A DNA stretch of 64,000 nucleotides. Origin: Prosapia bicincta (taxonomy: Eukaryota; Arthropoda; Insecta; Hemiptera; Cercopidae). A program made the position numbers and the translations under genes. Below the pieces are notes generated by a model. It had not been told where the DNA came from, ran no database searches, and worked only from the letters and a program-made list of their open reading frames with translations. Positions 21,791-33,715 of the stretch are shown piece by piece; position 1 is the stretch's first letter; each line of letters opens with the position of its first letter. The stretch spans positions 111,395,350-111,459,349 of the forward strand of contig JBAIZL010000001.1 in assembly GCA_036971475.1 (NCBI GenBank), written 5' to 3'.

Positions 21791-24642
21791 ACATGTAATA
21801 ACGGTTAGGTGAATAAAGTCTTAAAAATTCTGATATTTAAAGTACAAATGCGTAACTAAATAAATTAATATTTAGATAGTAAATGGTTTTAATTTTAAAA
21901 CACTATGCTGGAGATGCCTTGAAGTACTACCATTAAAATATAACTGTAACACCATTAAATATTTTCTTTTATCTCCCAATATTTCGTACATGGTTTATCA
22001 CTAAAACATAAACCCTATTAGTGTTGTTAACAAATAATATTGAATTACAAATAAGTTTACTTAAATCCAAAATAATATGTTTAGGCAGTTCGTCCTAGAA
22101 ATTGTGTGTTTCCCTTCACCATTAACTACATATATAGATCCTTGTTTAAAGAACAGTGTTTAAAATAGTAAAATAAATGAGCCTGTGTAATAAGTGAAGA
22201 AGATATTTGTGAGCGATTGTTTGTCTGCATATTTCATTTCGTAAACATTATAAGTCTAGAGTAATTAGAATTACTTTTTCGTGACTGTGTACGGTGATTT
22301 GCCTTTAACGGCCCTACTATTGGTATAATCTAATGGGCACAGTCGTTAAATAAAACATAAGTTTGATAAAATATAGAAAAATTTAACTCTGGATCCCAGC
22401 TAAGTAGACAATATGTGACCAGTCGAATTAAAATGAAATTTAAAACTTGTGTGAACATTTTTTGTAAAACTCAATTATTTTTATCTCAGTACGTACCTCA
22501 GTTCTCGTGAGTTTACTTTTTAAGATATGAGGCACCATAAAGACTGCCTATCTTAGGTCTCATTTTCTCTAAAACACACAAGTAAACTGTTTTTTACATG
22601 CAACGGCAAAACTTATTTTTAGGTAGAATTCCTGTTTCACTTTAAAATAATAACTTCTTTATGTTCATACACATTAGATTTATATACTTTGAAAATATTT
22701 TGGATTTCAAGTATAGTCATAACAATGATTCATAATATTTAGCAAGTTTCAAGTCTAATCTAGCAAAAATATAATCACAGGGATACAGGAGGAATCGTTA
22801 TAATATAAAATCATTACTATTTTCATTCTTTGGAAACAAAGAATAATTTTGTAACAGAAATAAATACTCAAATTAAATTGGTTGAAGTATAACAGAACCA
22901 ATGTGACACTCTTCTAAAACCCCAAATTCCTGCTGTTAGTTAGTTTTATCTCTTAATTTATTTTCTAAATACAAGTTGCTTACAAAGCAGAAAACTTTAA
23001 TATTTATAAACTATTAAAATACAAATAGATTTTTATGAGAATGTGATTAATTAGGTATTTGAATTAAATTTAGTTACGCATTATGAATCTAATCCGACAG
23101 TACCGCAATATTTAAAACTAGTAGCTATTTAAAATATTCTACAAATGAATTCTAATTTTTCGTTTATTATTTTAAGATATTTGTTATTTTGGAAGGTTTA
23201 CTACGCCATATTTTAGGTATTATTTTTATAGGGCCTAATGTATTATAAGATTTTACAATATAATATAAGCAATCGGATATTTCTATACCATCTCTTATAT
23301 TATATTATATTATTTATTTATATAAAGGTAAACATAACTTTCCTGTACGAACCAGCTTCAGCGATTATTATTCTAATGCTCCTTACACGAAGAATGTTTA
23401 ATTAATGAAAATCATGTAATAATAATTAATGATATTTAATAATGTATGAGAAACTGTATTGACGTCGAGTGTCATCCACAATAAAAAAAATGTTATTTTA
23501 ACTTGAGTGAATAAAGAAAAAATATTTGACTAAGGATGGAAATTTGAAAAAGATTAACAAAGAATGAACTAACAGAAGGAATTGAATGAGTTGAAGTTTG
23601 CGATATTTTTAGGAATTTTAACTACAATCAATAGGACAAAATATGTTCTCGTATATAATTCTACTAATTAAAGGATTATTTTGAGCTTATATTCTGCCTT
23701 TTATATTCTGAAAATACAAAATTTAATTTAATTAAAATATGCCTGGTATTATAATCATCAAGATAATAAAGCGTAGAAGCTATAAAAGTATTACACAGAG
23801 AACAGAGCTTTGTTTCAATTAATTATGTGCACGAGGAATGAAAGCGGAAAGCTTTATTCTGAAGGAAGTTAATCAGCTGGGTTTTAACTTTTTCGTCGTT
23901 ACTTTTTGTATGCTTTTAATTTAATTTCTATTCAAAGTATAAACGAACATTTACTTTGAAGGATTAATAATTTTGTTTTCTCAAATTTAAATTAAACTAA
24001 GGCTATCATTGATTTCCTTTTAAATGAGAAGAAATGGAGGCTCGCTGAAATGTGAAAATATAAATAAACGAAGATTTATAAAAGTAATACTAGTGATAAA
24101 TTTATTATTGGCATGATGGTTTATTCCATCATTATTTACAAATAATTTTAGTAGTATATTTATTATTTACAGTATTTTTATTCCTACAGTAAAATTGAGA
24201 AATATTGATTATTTTAAAATGTGGAAAAATTGTGTCACATAAAATATTACCTCAAATGAAATAAAGAACACAACTAAAAGCATAACAGGCTATACAGCAC
24301 TACGTATAACCTGTACATAGCATTGTATAACTTTTAACATAAAACCGAATATAAAATTGAATATGCTGGTATTATGTAATATTCTCTACAGTAATCGGAG
24401 GCAATAACTGGCCAATTTATGCGCCTGTTTCTGTTTGAGGTTTTACCACAAGTCCTTTAATTCTAAAACGTATATAATAAAACGATCCCTTTATTCGTTG
24501 CTGTTTATTTGTTACTTTATAGTTATAATTTCCTAACATAAATTTAAAAAGAAGAGCAATAATGATTTTACGTGAAAATGCCATTTTAAGTTAAAACTCT
24601 ATATTTCACCGAAATTACTGAACACTTATTACTATGGTGGCT
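21791..24642. other. AT-rich intergenic stretch, no gene
   Basis: No coding or repeat structure recognised beyond short AT-rich words such as repeated TTATA near 23298. Confidence 0.55.
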
Positions 24643-24835
24643 ATATATATATATATATATTTCAACTCCCTAATATTTGATTAAACTTTAATAAACCCAT
24701 TTAGTAACTCCTACAGATAGTTGTATTTTTAAAATACCTTTGAAGATGATTGCTGGGCAATTGAAATGTTCATAAGGTTTAAATAAATGTTATTTGTGGT
24801 TTAGAGGTTTTATTTATTGAAAAATAATAACTTCA
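24643..24835 (+). mobile_element. (AT)n followed by PLE-like tail
   Basis: A short AT tract (24643-24661) precedes a tail with a hammerhead-like fold and the ending AAGGTTTAAATAAATG ... GGTTTTATTTATTG, comparable to the other tail families. Confidence 0.5.
24736..24778 (+). ncRNA. Hammerhead-like motif, ACCTT/AAGGT stem I
   Basis: ACCTT - TGAAGA - T - GATTGC/GCAATT hairpin (loop TGG) - GAAA - TGTTCAT - AAGGT. Stem I and stem II pair fully. The first C of the CTGANGA box is T, and the cleavage-site U is replaced (CA), so it is probably inactive. Confidence 0.5.
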
Positions 24836-27354
24836 ATCATAACAAAATAATATTCTGTCATAGTGATAAACTATCAGCCTAAGTAAATAAAGCGTTAATT
24901 TGTCAGAACGTAAGAGTAATGGGCGTATAAAACGTTGTCAATATATCATAGTGTTTATAGAATTGCTCTATTTCACCTGATTGTAACTCTATACAGCTTT
25001 AAAACTACGGTCAATAAACAGTTAATATTCAACCAACATTTACAGGATTTAGTTATTAAACAGGAGTATTTAAAACGTTTCGAATTTATGTTTCAAAAGA
25101 CAATCTACTAAAATCGAATATTTTATCTTTTCAATTGCTTAAAGCAAATGAAAATTACGTCTAATGGCACTGTGTTTATAAATCTAAAGATTGCAAAATA
25201 CATCTAACTATCATCTATACATAGCGTTGGTCTTTTTCATTTAGACGTAAACTATATTTGTAATTTTGTGTATTAATCTAAATGATATTTACTTCTCCCG
25301 CTTCCTACGAGATTTATAATCACAGACGTGAATTTAAGCAAATGTAATTTTACTTTGTTTTATACAATTTGCGTTTGTACAATATATTAATTGTTCTTTT
25401 ACTAATACTTATTGAAACCACTAATTTACAGGTAGCTCTATGTATTCGCTTTCTAACCAATTCAGTGTATTGTTCAAAGCTTTACAATCAAAACCGGTCC
25501 AGCTACACTCCTAGTATAGTTATTATGTATCTGTGGTTATTTTGTAATGAGTTTTGTATCATCATAGATGGGCTGTGGTGTTTTGTAATATCTATGTAAA
25601 CATTGGGTTCAATTTTGTCCCTTGAGGGACATTTATTCGTTTAAGTGTGTCATTTATATGTTTTCAGCTATTTTTCCTATAGTTGTAGTTGATATCAATG
25701 GGTATTTTATAAGTTGCTACTTTTAATTAACATGCACCACCTGTTTCTAATCTATTACGTGCTTATTTTTTTATCGTTGTCTATGATTCAAGTCTCCTGT
25801 ATGATGCTAATTTGTGTTTTTTTTACTCTTTAAATATTATTGTATAAGTATTTGTTGTATTTTTTATAACAAATAGTATATTTTTCAAACTAAACTTAAT
25901 ATAATCAATTAAAACAGCAAAATATTTTTTTCGAAAAAGAATTCAAGAGATGTTTTTTTATAATGAAAGACATCTTTTTAAATCTAGTGATAATAGTACG
26001 GAAACCATAAAATATTGTAATTTCGCATTAATATTACGTTCTTCTATTATAGATCGATATTATATGAAGAAATAATTCGGCTCAGATATTACCACAACAT
26101 CTTATTATTACTTATATAATAAAGAGGTATTATTATTAAAGAGTATTATTACTTACTTTACATTCTACGAAAATCGTGAGAATTGTTTAAATAAAACATA
26201 AAATTTATAAACAAAACATACAAACACACAATAATTAATTTACCCTTTAAAGTATGCAACAAACCAACAAATAAGTTACACCGAACATTAATTAAAATTA
26301 ATGTAATGTATCATGCACTAAAGTTATATATACTTATACTAATAAAAACAAGCAGAATAATAATTAATTATTTTATAGAAATAATACAAGCTCGTACAAT
26401 CACGTTCAAAAGCTATAAAAAAGTCAATTTACGGAGGTATGACTCGTACATGTAGTACATAAGTACATATTTTACAACGAGGAAATACCTGAAACTACAG
26501 GAAAACGAAACAATAAAGTCCAAAATATGTCAAATCTAATACTTTACAGGCAATACTTTAATATACGAATATGTCATAAATGTAGCTGAAAAACTCATAA
26601 TTACTGACACAAGTTTATTGCTTCATAATCACGTAATCCAATACATACAAATATATAAACAAATCAAAATAATTGGAGGTCAAACGAATTTATACACACT
26701 TATTAAAAAATCAAATCATACATCAGTCTATGTTTACAACAATACATCTGATATTAAGTCGTATAAAAATAACTCACTTAGGTTTACAAAACTAGAGAAA
26801 CTAGCTCGGTTTTTAAATCAAAGAACCGTACAGCGCACTAGATAAATGAAATATCAAAAATTAAACAAAGTGATGTATATTTGATGAGCTTGACAAGAAT
26901 TTAATCATAAAAACAGTTAACATACTTGAAAAAAAACTCAAAAACCGATGGTAGTAAAATAACGGCCAACATCTGTTTAATTTCAAGAGTTTCCAGGAGT
27001 CTCAGGGGAAGTAATTACCGCTAAGGGTAGCTTAAAGAATGACAAATGTATTTTATTTTTAATTGAGAAAATGTAGGAAATGATGTTCTTTTATTGTTCT
27101 AATTAAAAGGTTACAGGTATTCGGCTGTTATTTTTTGGCTTTAAGAGTTTTTAAAAGTTATTCTACGTAAATATTTTTAATCTAATGTAACTAAAATTTG
27201 TACCAGTTATTGTTATTAAATAAACTTTTCCAAACACATTGGGTATTTGGTATGCACAATGATACATTTATAAATATAAAATTTAATATCAAATGTCTTA
27301 TATAAATCCCGTTAATATCTAAACAATTAATATAACATATATTATATAAATAAA
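24836..27354. other. AT-rich intergenic stretch, no gene
   Basis: Short frames at 25369-25599 and 26618-26845 have no recognisable domain and codon content like the background; I treat them as chance. Confidence 0.55.
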
Positions 27355-28040
27355 AATAATTAAGTCAATTTCCACTTGAGTCAATAAAAAAAATTTTAAT
27401 TTTGAGTTTTTTTATAATTACAATTAAAATTAATATGTAAATACATGTCAGAATAACAAGATTAATTAGCAATCGTAGAAACTAAATTTCCTTGAAATTT
27501 TCCATTTTTCTGTATAAGTATGGTGTTTAACTATTATTTTTGTTAGTTCTTGCGTTGTGTTATCGTTTTTTTTTCATTTCGTTTCACATTGTCCATTTGC
27601 GACGCAGTGTTCTATACCGTTAGTCCAGTTTGTTTGTTTATTTTATTCTTTTAATTCATTATATTTCCTTTAGGATTAACTATGAAATTGTGTGGTAACC
27701 ATGACAACCATTTAAGGTTCTACAATAAAGATTTCGACGACAACCAGATTCGAGCTAAAGAAAAATTCATTTACTTCTTTGAGATATAGACATATAGTTG
27801 TAGGAAAGTAGACTGATTGCCAAAAGTACTAGACATTGAACATGAAGATAATGAGTTCGAATTCGGCATTATCCTTTAATTTTTTAAAGTTTAATTACTA
27901 AACAAATACTTTTTTAAAACTGTGTTATCTTAACATAGTTTTCATCCACTACTCGGGGCAAAAAAATGTATTTGAAGGTGGTTGGATGAATAGAAATCCA
28001 TTTTATTAACGACTGAAAACTTGTACAATATATATAATAT
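27355..28040. repeat. Dispersed repeat related to 61375-61830
   Basis: AAGTCAATTTCCACTTGAGT (from about 27363) matches AAGTCAATTCCTACTTAGGT (about 61394). AAAAAAATGTATTTGAAGGT...GGATGAATAGAAATCC (about 27960) matches AAAAAAATGTATTTGAATGT...GGATGAATAAAATG (about 61734). The intervening parts differ. Identity unknown. Confidence 0.5.
27792..27895 (+). mobile_element. tRNA-like SINE candidate, copy 1
   Basis: TAGGAAAGTAGACTGATTG resembles a box A/D-arm and GAGTTCGAATTC a box B/T-loop, about 45 bases apart as in a tRNA head. It aligns over about 105 bases with 28495-28602. Box B departs from GGTTCGAATCC, so it is decayed. Confidence 0.45.
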
Positions 28041-28189
28041 TTTATATTCTTATTCTTATCTATATATAAAAAAAGTGCCACGTAATAGAAAGAATTTGAA
28101 AAAATAATTAAAATTTTAAGTCAGTGCCTTCTGAAGGGCAAGAAAAATTATTTCAGTTACATTTTCTATAATATAATTAATATAAATAA

Positions 28190-28195
<6 letters not shown>

Positions 28196-28238
<43 letters not shown>
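28196..28238. repeat. (AT)n microsatellite
   Basis: AT tract preceded by ATAAATAAATAAATATAT, the same run-in seen before the (AT)n of the PLE tail at 15655. The sequence before it shows a GCCTTC/GAAGGGC hairpin but no hammerhead core. Confidence 0.95.
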
Positions 28239-28239
<1 letters not shown>

Positions 28240-28494
28240 GAATGACAGAATCACATTATTAAATGGAAAATTAGAGAGCGAATTCCTTTTCAGTTTACCA
28301 TTTACCTCTCTATACAGTATGTGGTTTCAAACTATTATTTTTTTTATTTGAAATATTCATTTGATTTGTTCATTTCTAATTTATGAAGCTGGCGGTGGTC
28401 TATAATTTCTCATTCCTACTATCTCTTGTTATGCTCTATTATTGTACGGAATCTTTCTGTTGTAATTTTGTTACATACTTCTTTAGTTTATAGG

Positions 28495-28602
28495 TTTATA
28501 GTTATGGGGAAGTTGGATCAGTGCCAAAGTGCTGGATTTGAAACATATAGTCATTCAGTTCGAATGCGACCAAAACATCAACTTTTTAAAATGCAATTAA
28601 TC
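28495..28602 (+). mobile_element. tRNA-like SINE candidate, copy 2
   Basis: TGGGGAAGTTGGATCAGTGC, GTGCTGGATTTGAAACATAT and CAGTTCGAATGCG look like the D-arm, anticodon arm and T-loop of a Ser/Leu-type tRNA with decayed pairing. It lies on the same strand as copy 1, about 700 bases downstream. A 67-codon frame across it is not a gene. Confidence 0.5.
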
Positions 28603-29520
28603 AATAAATGTTTGGAAATACTATATTAACATCAATTTTCTTTCACTACAGTGGCTGAACAAAATTATTTGAACTTAAATAGATGAATATAAATGTATTT
28701 CAATAACGATTGCAAATTAGTACACGTTATAAAAAGAAGAGTGTATGCTAATTGCAGAACTGAAAAAACAAGAAACAATAATCGTGAACCTACTGGCCAT
28801 ATTTGCAAACAGATTTTATTACCTCGTATATTGCTCAACATAATAACATCAATTACTATGAAAATGTCTTTCTGATGTTTAAATATTCAATTGTGAGTAA
28901 TTGTTGGATAAAGATTTGTTTTTATAATTAGTTTATCGGCACACACATAACATTAAACAGATAAAAGTATTACAAAAGGTGTTTTTACTGTTATTCCGTA
29001 TTTTTATTTACCATAAATTTCTGAAATGGATTTTATTACCAGGATGGAGCTGTAATCACAATTTTGTATACTTAATCCCCACATTATCTTTGCTTTGTAT
29101 TTAAACCTATATCAGCAGTCTCACGTCACTACAAAGTGTTTTGACAAAAGGTTTTTCAGTTCTAATATTAGTGTCACACAGTCGTCAAAGGACATATTTA
29201 TAAGCTTACGGCGATATTATAATGAAATACGTTGAATTACATACAAAAAATGTTTAGTAAGCTATTTGTTTCAGGAAATTGGGTAAATTAAGATTGTACA
29301 TTATTTCTAAGTAGTTTTTCTTCAAATAGCTTTTACATTATTACTAAATAACAACAATGACGTTGATAAAATCTTGAATTCTGAAATACATTAAGTAGAA
29401 AGTTCAAAACTATTTTATAAAACCCTTTTTCTGTCCAACTAAAACAAAAATAGTATCGTTTCATGATAATTAAAAATTATGTATACCCTCAAATAATATA
29501 TATAATAATGTTAATATTAT
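28603..29520. other. AT-rich intergenic stretch, no gene
   Basis: A 60-codon frame at 28693-28875 has no recognisable content. Nothing else seen. Confidence 0.5.
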
Positions 29521-29570
29521 TTAATATTTATTAACCTTTAGTGAGATAATCATATAGAGTAGTGGGAATA
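29521..29570. repeat. Direct repeat, left copy (with 30587-30635)
   Basis: ttattaacctttagtgagat then atagagtagtgggaata is repeated as ttattaacgtttattgagat then atagagtagtgggata at 30587-30635. The two copies flank the (AT)n and PLE inverted pair. Confidence 0.75.
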
Positions 29571-29584
29571 TTATATAATCATAT

Positions 29585-29588
<4 letters not shown>

Positions 29589-29627
<39 letters not shown>

Positions 29628-29772
29628 TAATATGTATTCTTGTGTATTAATAAAGAACTAAGTCAAAATACAAATACAAGAATTATAATTGAATTTACAA
29701 TTCTTTTACATTCAAAAATTTTAAATTAAATTATAATTCTTGTATTTGTATTTTGACTTAGTTCTTTATATA

Positions 29773-29852
<80 letters not shown>

Positions 29853-29864
29853 ACATATATATAT
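29589..29864. repeat. (AT)n-bracketed inverted pair of PLE tail ends
   Basis: (AT)n at 29589-29625 and about 29767-29864. Between them, arm 29651-29690 (aaagaactaagtcaaaatac...) is the inverse complement of 29729-29769 (...gtattttgacttagttcttt). Both arms are tail ends of the 9691-9846 family facing outward, without the hammerhead core. Confidence 0.85.
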
Positions 29865-30069
29865 TCATAAACAAAATATTTTATTTTAATTTTCTCTATA
29901 CATTGAAGCTATTCGCTAATTGGCAGTATTAGCATTATCAATATTTTCTAAGAACCTTATAGTTTTATGACTACATCTGGACTGTTTATATAATCGTACT
30001 GTGTTTAAAACAAGCATATTAGTTATTCTTATCTTATTTGCTTGAACAAACATCCATTAATAACTTGTA

Positions 30070-30210
30070 TTTGCTATAGTATTCCATCTTAAGATTTTAT
30101 TGAATACGCTAAAAACGTTATTATGTCTTGATTTTACTTGTACTTGCTCCTCAATAAATGTATATCTATTATTATTTTTATAAAATTCTAAACGGTATTG
30201 AAATTTAAAA
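30070..30210 (-). pseudogene. PLE protein C-terminus, left arm
   Basis: Minus strand reads FQYRLEFYKNNNRYTFIEEQ then VQVKSRHNNVFSVFN, which aligns with EQIQIRSKFHTMFNVYN at 62565-62620. It is 5'-truncated, and the frame runs on without a stop at the family position. Confidence 0.75.
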
Positions 30211-30322
30211 CTATATAATTGAAAATTTAGAAATGTATAAAAATAATAATAAACACATTCTCGTTGAGGAGCAAGTACATGTAAAATCAAAACATAATAC
30301 CATTTTTAACGTATTCAATTAA
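30210..30322 (+). pseudogene. PLE protein C-terminus, right arm
   Basis: Plus strand reads NLEMYKNNNKHILVEEQVHV then KSKHNTIFNVFN with TAA at 30320-30322. It is the mirror copy of the minus-strand piece and is truncated at the palindrome centre. Confidence 0.75.
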
Positions 30323-30586
30323 ATCTTAAGAATAGAATACTATAGCAAATACAAGTTATTAATGAATGTTTGTTCAAGCAGATAAGATAAAAATAACTAA
30401 TAGGCCTATTTTAAACACAGTACGATTATATGAACAGTCCAGATGTGGTAATATTACTATAAGGTTCTTAGACAATTTCGATAATGCTGATACAGCCGAT
30501 CAGCGAAAAGCTTTGATGTATGAAGACAACTAAAATAAAAAATTTCTATTTATGAAAATGTTATTTAACCATATATACATTATTAT

Positions 30587-30635
30587 TTTATATTTATTAA
30601 CGTTTATTGAGATGATTATATAGAGTAGTGGGATA
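30587..30635. repeat. Direct repeat, right copy (with 29521-29570)
   Basis: About 50 bp, same orientation, with several mismatches to the left copy. It could be a long target-site duplication or a piece of a duplicated flank. Confidence 0.75.
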
Positions 30636-33600
30636 CATTAAGAATGACGAATAATTTTTAATTGGTTATTTGAATTCCATATTTTCAAAAGTTTATTTTT
30701 ATCATATTTTAAGAAATAATTTTCAAATTGTTATCCTTATACAGAGGATACAAACGGAATGAAAAACGCGTTACCTGTATCTCTAATTTCTAAGGAATAT
30801 ATTGTTAGATAGAAATATACTTGCTTCCCATCTAGAGACAGGAAATTGGAATCGATTCACCGCAAAAGGCGTCTCAGAGATGGCGTACGTCACCTGAGTG
30901 CTTTCCATTATTGGCGCTATAATTAAAAATGCTTCGTAGATAGATATATAAAATTTAAATCATTTCTCATGAAATGTTTATAAATTATATATCTGTGCGT
31001 TTTGTTTTAATTGTTGGAAAAGTGAAATTCTTTCACAGCAATACGTGTTTCCTTCAATTGTCTTACAGGGACGCTGTCGACTTTGAGTACAAAGAGTTCA
31101 GAGGGTCAACATATAGGTATCAGCACTCAGGTCTCTCCCTTGACTTTATGAACTGTTATCTACAAACAAATGTCTGTAACTGTACATTGTGGTATGGGTT
31201 ACCAATAATATAAAATGACGTATTATTCAACGGATAATAACAGGACGTAATAGCCATCTAAGTACTAACCAAGTCCAATGTCGCTTCACTTGTGTGATCA
31301 GTCGAGAACTGGTAGATTCAACATGTTGAGGTCTTTGGCACAGGTCGGAATAGGTGAGTGATCATAAATAAACCTTTTTAAATATACATTCTAAGGAGAT
31401 TACGCGGGTCTTGTAACACATCTGTGTTATCAATAAAGGCTATTAATTGAACGCACTAATATTAAGCGGCACTTATTATATAGTTTTGAACTCGAGAATA
31501 AAGAATGTTTAATCGTGTAATTAGGATGTTTATAACGTGAAATAACGTAGAAAGCATAAACATCCGGCTTGTTAATCAGTACGCCTAAATGATAATATAT
31601 TTAGGCTGGTCTCAAATGTATTGCCATTACTTTCTAAAGTGCAATATTATATTATTAATAGGTAAATAGTATAAGCCTTACGTTGATCCATTTCGAATAA
31701 TAACAGTTTGCAAAGCTAACCGTAGTATAGGGGTGCTAATTGGATTACCAATCCTCCTTTGCAGGAAGCCTTATATCTATTGGTAATACGTGACGAAATA
31801 GAGATAAACACCGTTTTTTTTCATTTTTACAAATATTACTCATCAAATGTTGTTCAATTCAAGAAATGGTCGATTTTACTAGGCCTAAATCATAAATACT
31901 GTTATAAAATTGTATGTGGTGAAAATATACTTTATTGTAATAGTATACAAAGTATCAGTAAAATGGTATAGTTTCCTATATATGAATACAATGATATATT
32001 TAAAAATACTTTTTAAAGAGGAATAAACCATTTTAACTTACAGAAAAATATAAAAATTGCTTAAAATGTGTCCGTTTTAAAACAACCATAAAATGTAGAA
32101 AAGAAAAGACATTACAACCAAAATGTAAAATGTTTGACATTACAATATGAATAGAGAATATAAAGTTATAAATATTGTAAAAATTTGATTAGTTATATTA
32201 ACTTACATAAATAAAACAAAGTTATAATGTAAAATTTAAGATGCATTTGTTAGTACATATTATTCATTCCACCAATAGTAACTGCGAAATAGGGACATGG
32301 TGACAAAGTCTTGATGGATTATGCAACTAAAATCATTTGTTTCTTACTTAGAACAAATTCTTGAGCAACGATCGTCAACATGATACTAATAATAATTGAT
32401 CTATCCATAATTGTCAAGTATAACCAAGTTATTAGTATTAGGTTTATTAGCTAGAATTAAAAAGATATTTTAATATTATTATTTTCCGATGAAATTCATT
32501 TTATGAAAATTTAACACTTATAATTATAAACATTTCTATTCACTAATTTTACAATGAACAATAGTATTGTAAAATGAAAAGTTAAGGCTTTAAAAGAAAT
32601 TAAGAGTAACCGATAATTTTTATTTTTTGAATAATCATTATTCATGTTAAAAATTAATATATAAAAATTAATAAAATAATATATCATTGTCGTATTGATA
32701 TGAACCTCTAAATAGATTATTAAAATCAGTTTCAATTAAAAGGTACCCTTGAAGGTATTGTTTATAATAATAATAGAGTAATTTTTAAAAAAAGAAGTAA
32801 TAAATTTTATATGGGGAACTTTTTTTTAAGCGATAGTGTTTTTATGTAGCATTACGTCCCATTAAACAGTAACCAGAAACAATGAGTCGTACAAACCCGT
32901 GAGCGTTTGCCGTATTTTCAATCAAACTCCGCGGTTGAAAAACAATATTCTGGATACGTTTTCTAAATACTATTTACCATATTTCCAAAGATAATCAAAC
33001 AATATTGATGGAAGAAAGCTGCTGATTTGTCTCAATACATCTACTGGTGTAGCAATGTTGGCTATTAATAGTATGCACCCGCTGCACTATATTTCATGAA
33101 ACTAAAATACTGAAAAGATTACTAAATATTTCCCTTTGTTTAAACATATAGTCTTTATTCAAAATTATATTTATAAACATCAATTTTACTGAGTGGTTAT
33201 TTACAATATTTAGGTGCCACTGAGTTTTAGAAGTTTGCTACTACGTTCTCTCCCATCGTATTTAGATTTCATTGCTAATGTTGTGATTCTATGTATAGTA
33301 AATATAGCCATCGAAATTCTTTAAATATATTTTATAAGCGATTCTCCCATTTTAATGTATAATATATTAAAACGATAATTTTTCCCAAAAAATACCTAAA
33401 AGAAATAGTTCTAGTTAGAACCGAGAATGTATCTCCAATATGATATAAGTGTAAAATTAATCCAAGTAAAAATTAGGATTCTTTTACCTAGTCAAACCCA
33501 AAATATGTTTATCTATAGATACACAAACATTTACTAATAAAACTTTACTGTGATACAAATTGTTCATAACTATTTTTTTTATCTATGGATGATCAACTAC

Positions 33601-33647
33601 GTAAACAGGTGGTTGAATTATTGATAATTTTGGATTTAAGAAAAATA

Positions 33648-33651
<4 letters not shown>
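30636..33651. other. Intergenic; one weak exon-like patch
   Basis: 31066-31195 is less AT-rich, preceded by a pyrimidine-rich stretch and CAG (ttccttcaattgtcttacag), and open for DAVDFEYKEFRGSTYRYQHS ... CNCTLW. I do not call a gene. The remainder shows no coding signal. Confidence 0.45.

Positions 33652-33711
<60 letters not shown>
33652..33711. repeat. (AT)n microsatellite
   Basis: Uninterrupted AT tract with no PLE tail recognised beside it. Confidence 0.98.

Positions 33712-33715
<4 letters not shown>

Larger units (their letters stand above)
29865..30545. mobile_element. Head-to-head inverted pair of PLE 3' ends
   Basis: The left half (29865-30200, minus) and right half (30222-30545, plus) are inverse complements meeting near 30211. 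Each carries the end of a GIY-YIG C-terminus followed by the same 3' UTR. At the outer ends sit hairpins with a following GAAA-like box: GCTGATACAGCCGATCAGCG then AAAAGC at about 30487-30512, and its diverged partner at about 29908-29935. The left end abuts (AT)n. Divergence between arms shows that this is not a recent event. Confidence 0.85.

Noticed and set aside
28110..28145. Hairpin GCCTTC/GAAGGGC before (AT)n
   Set aside because: Position matches PLE tails but it lacks the hammerhead boxes and any sequence match to the tail families.
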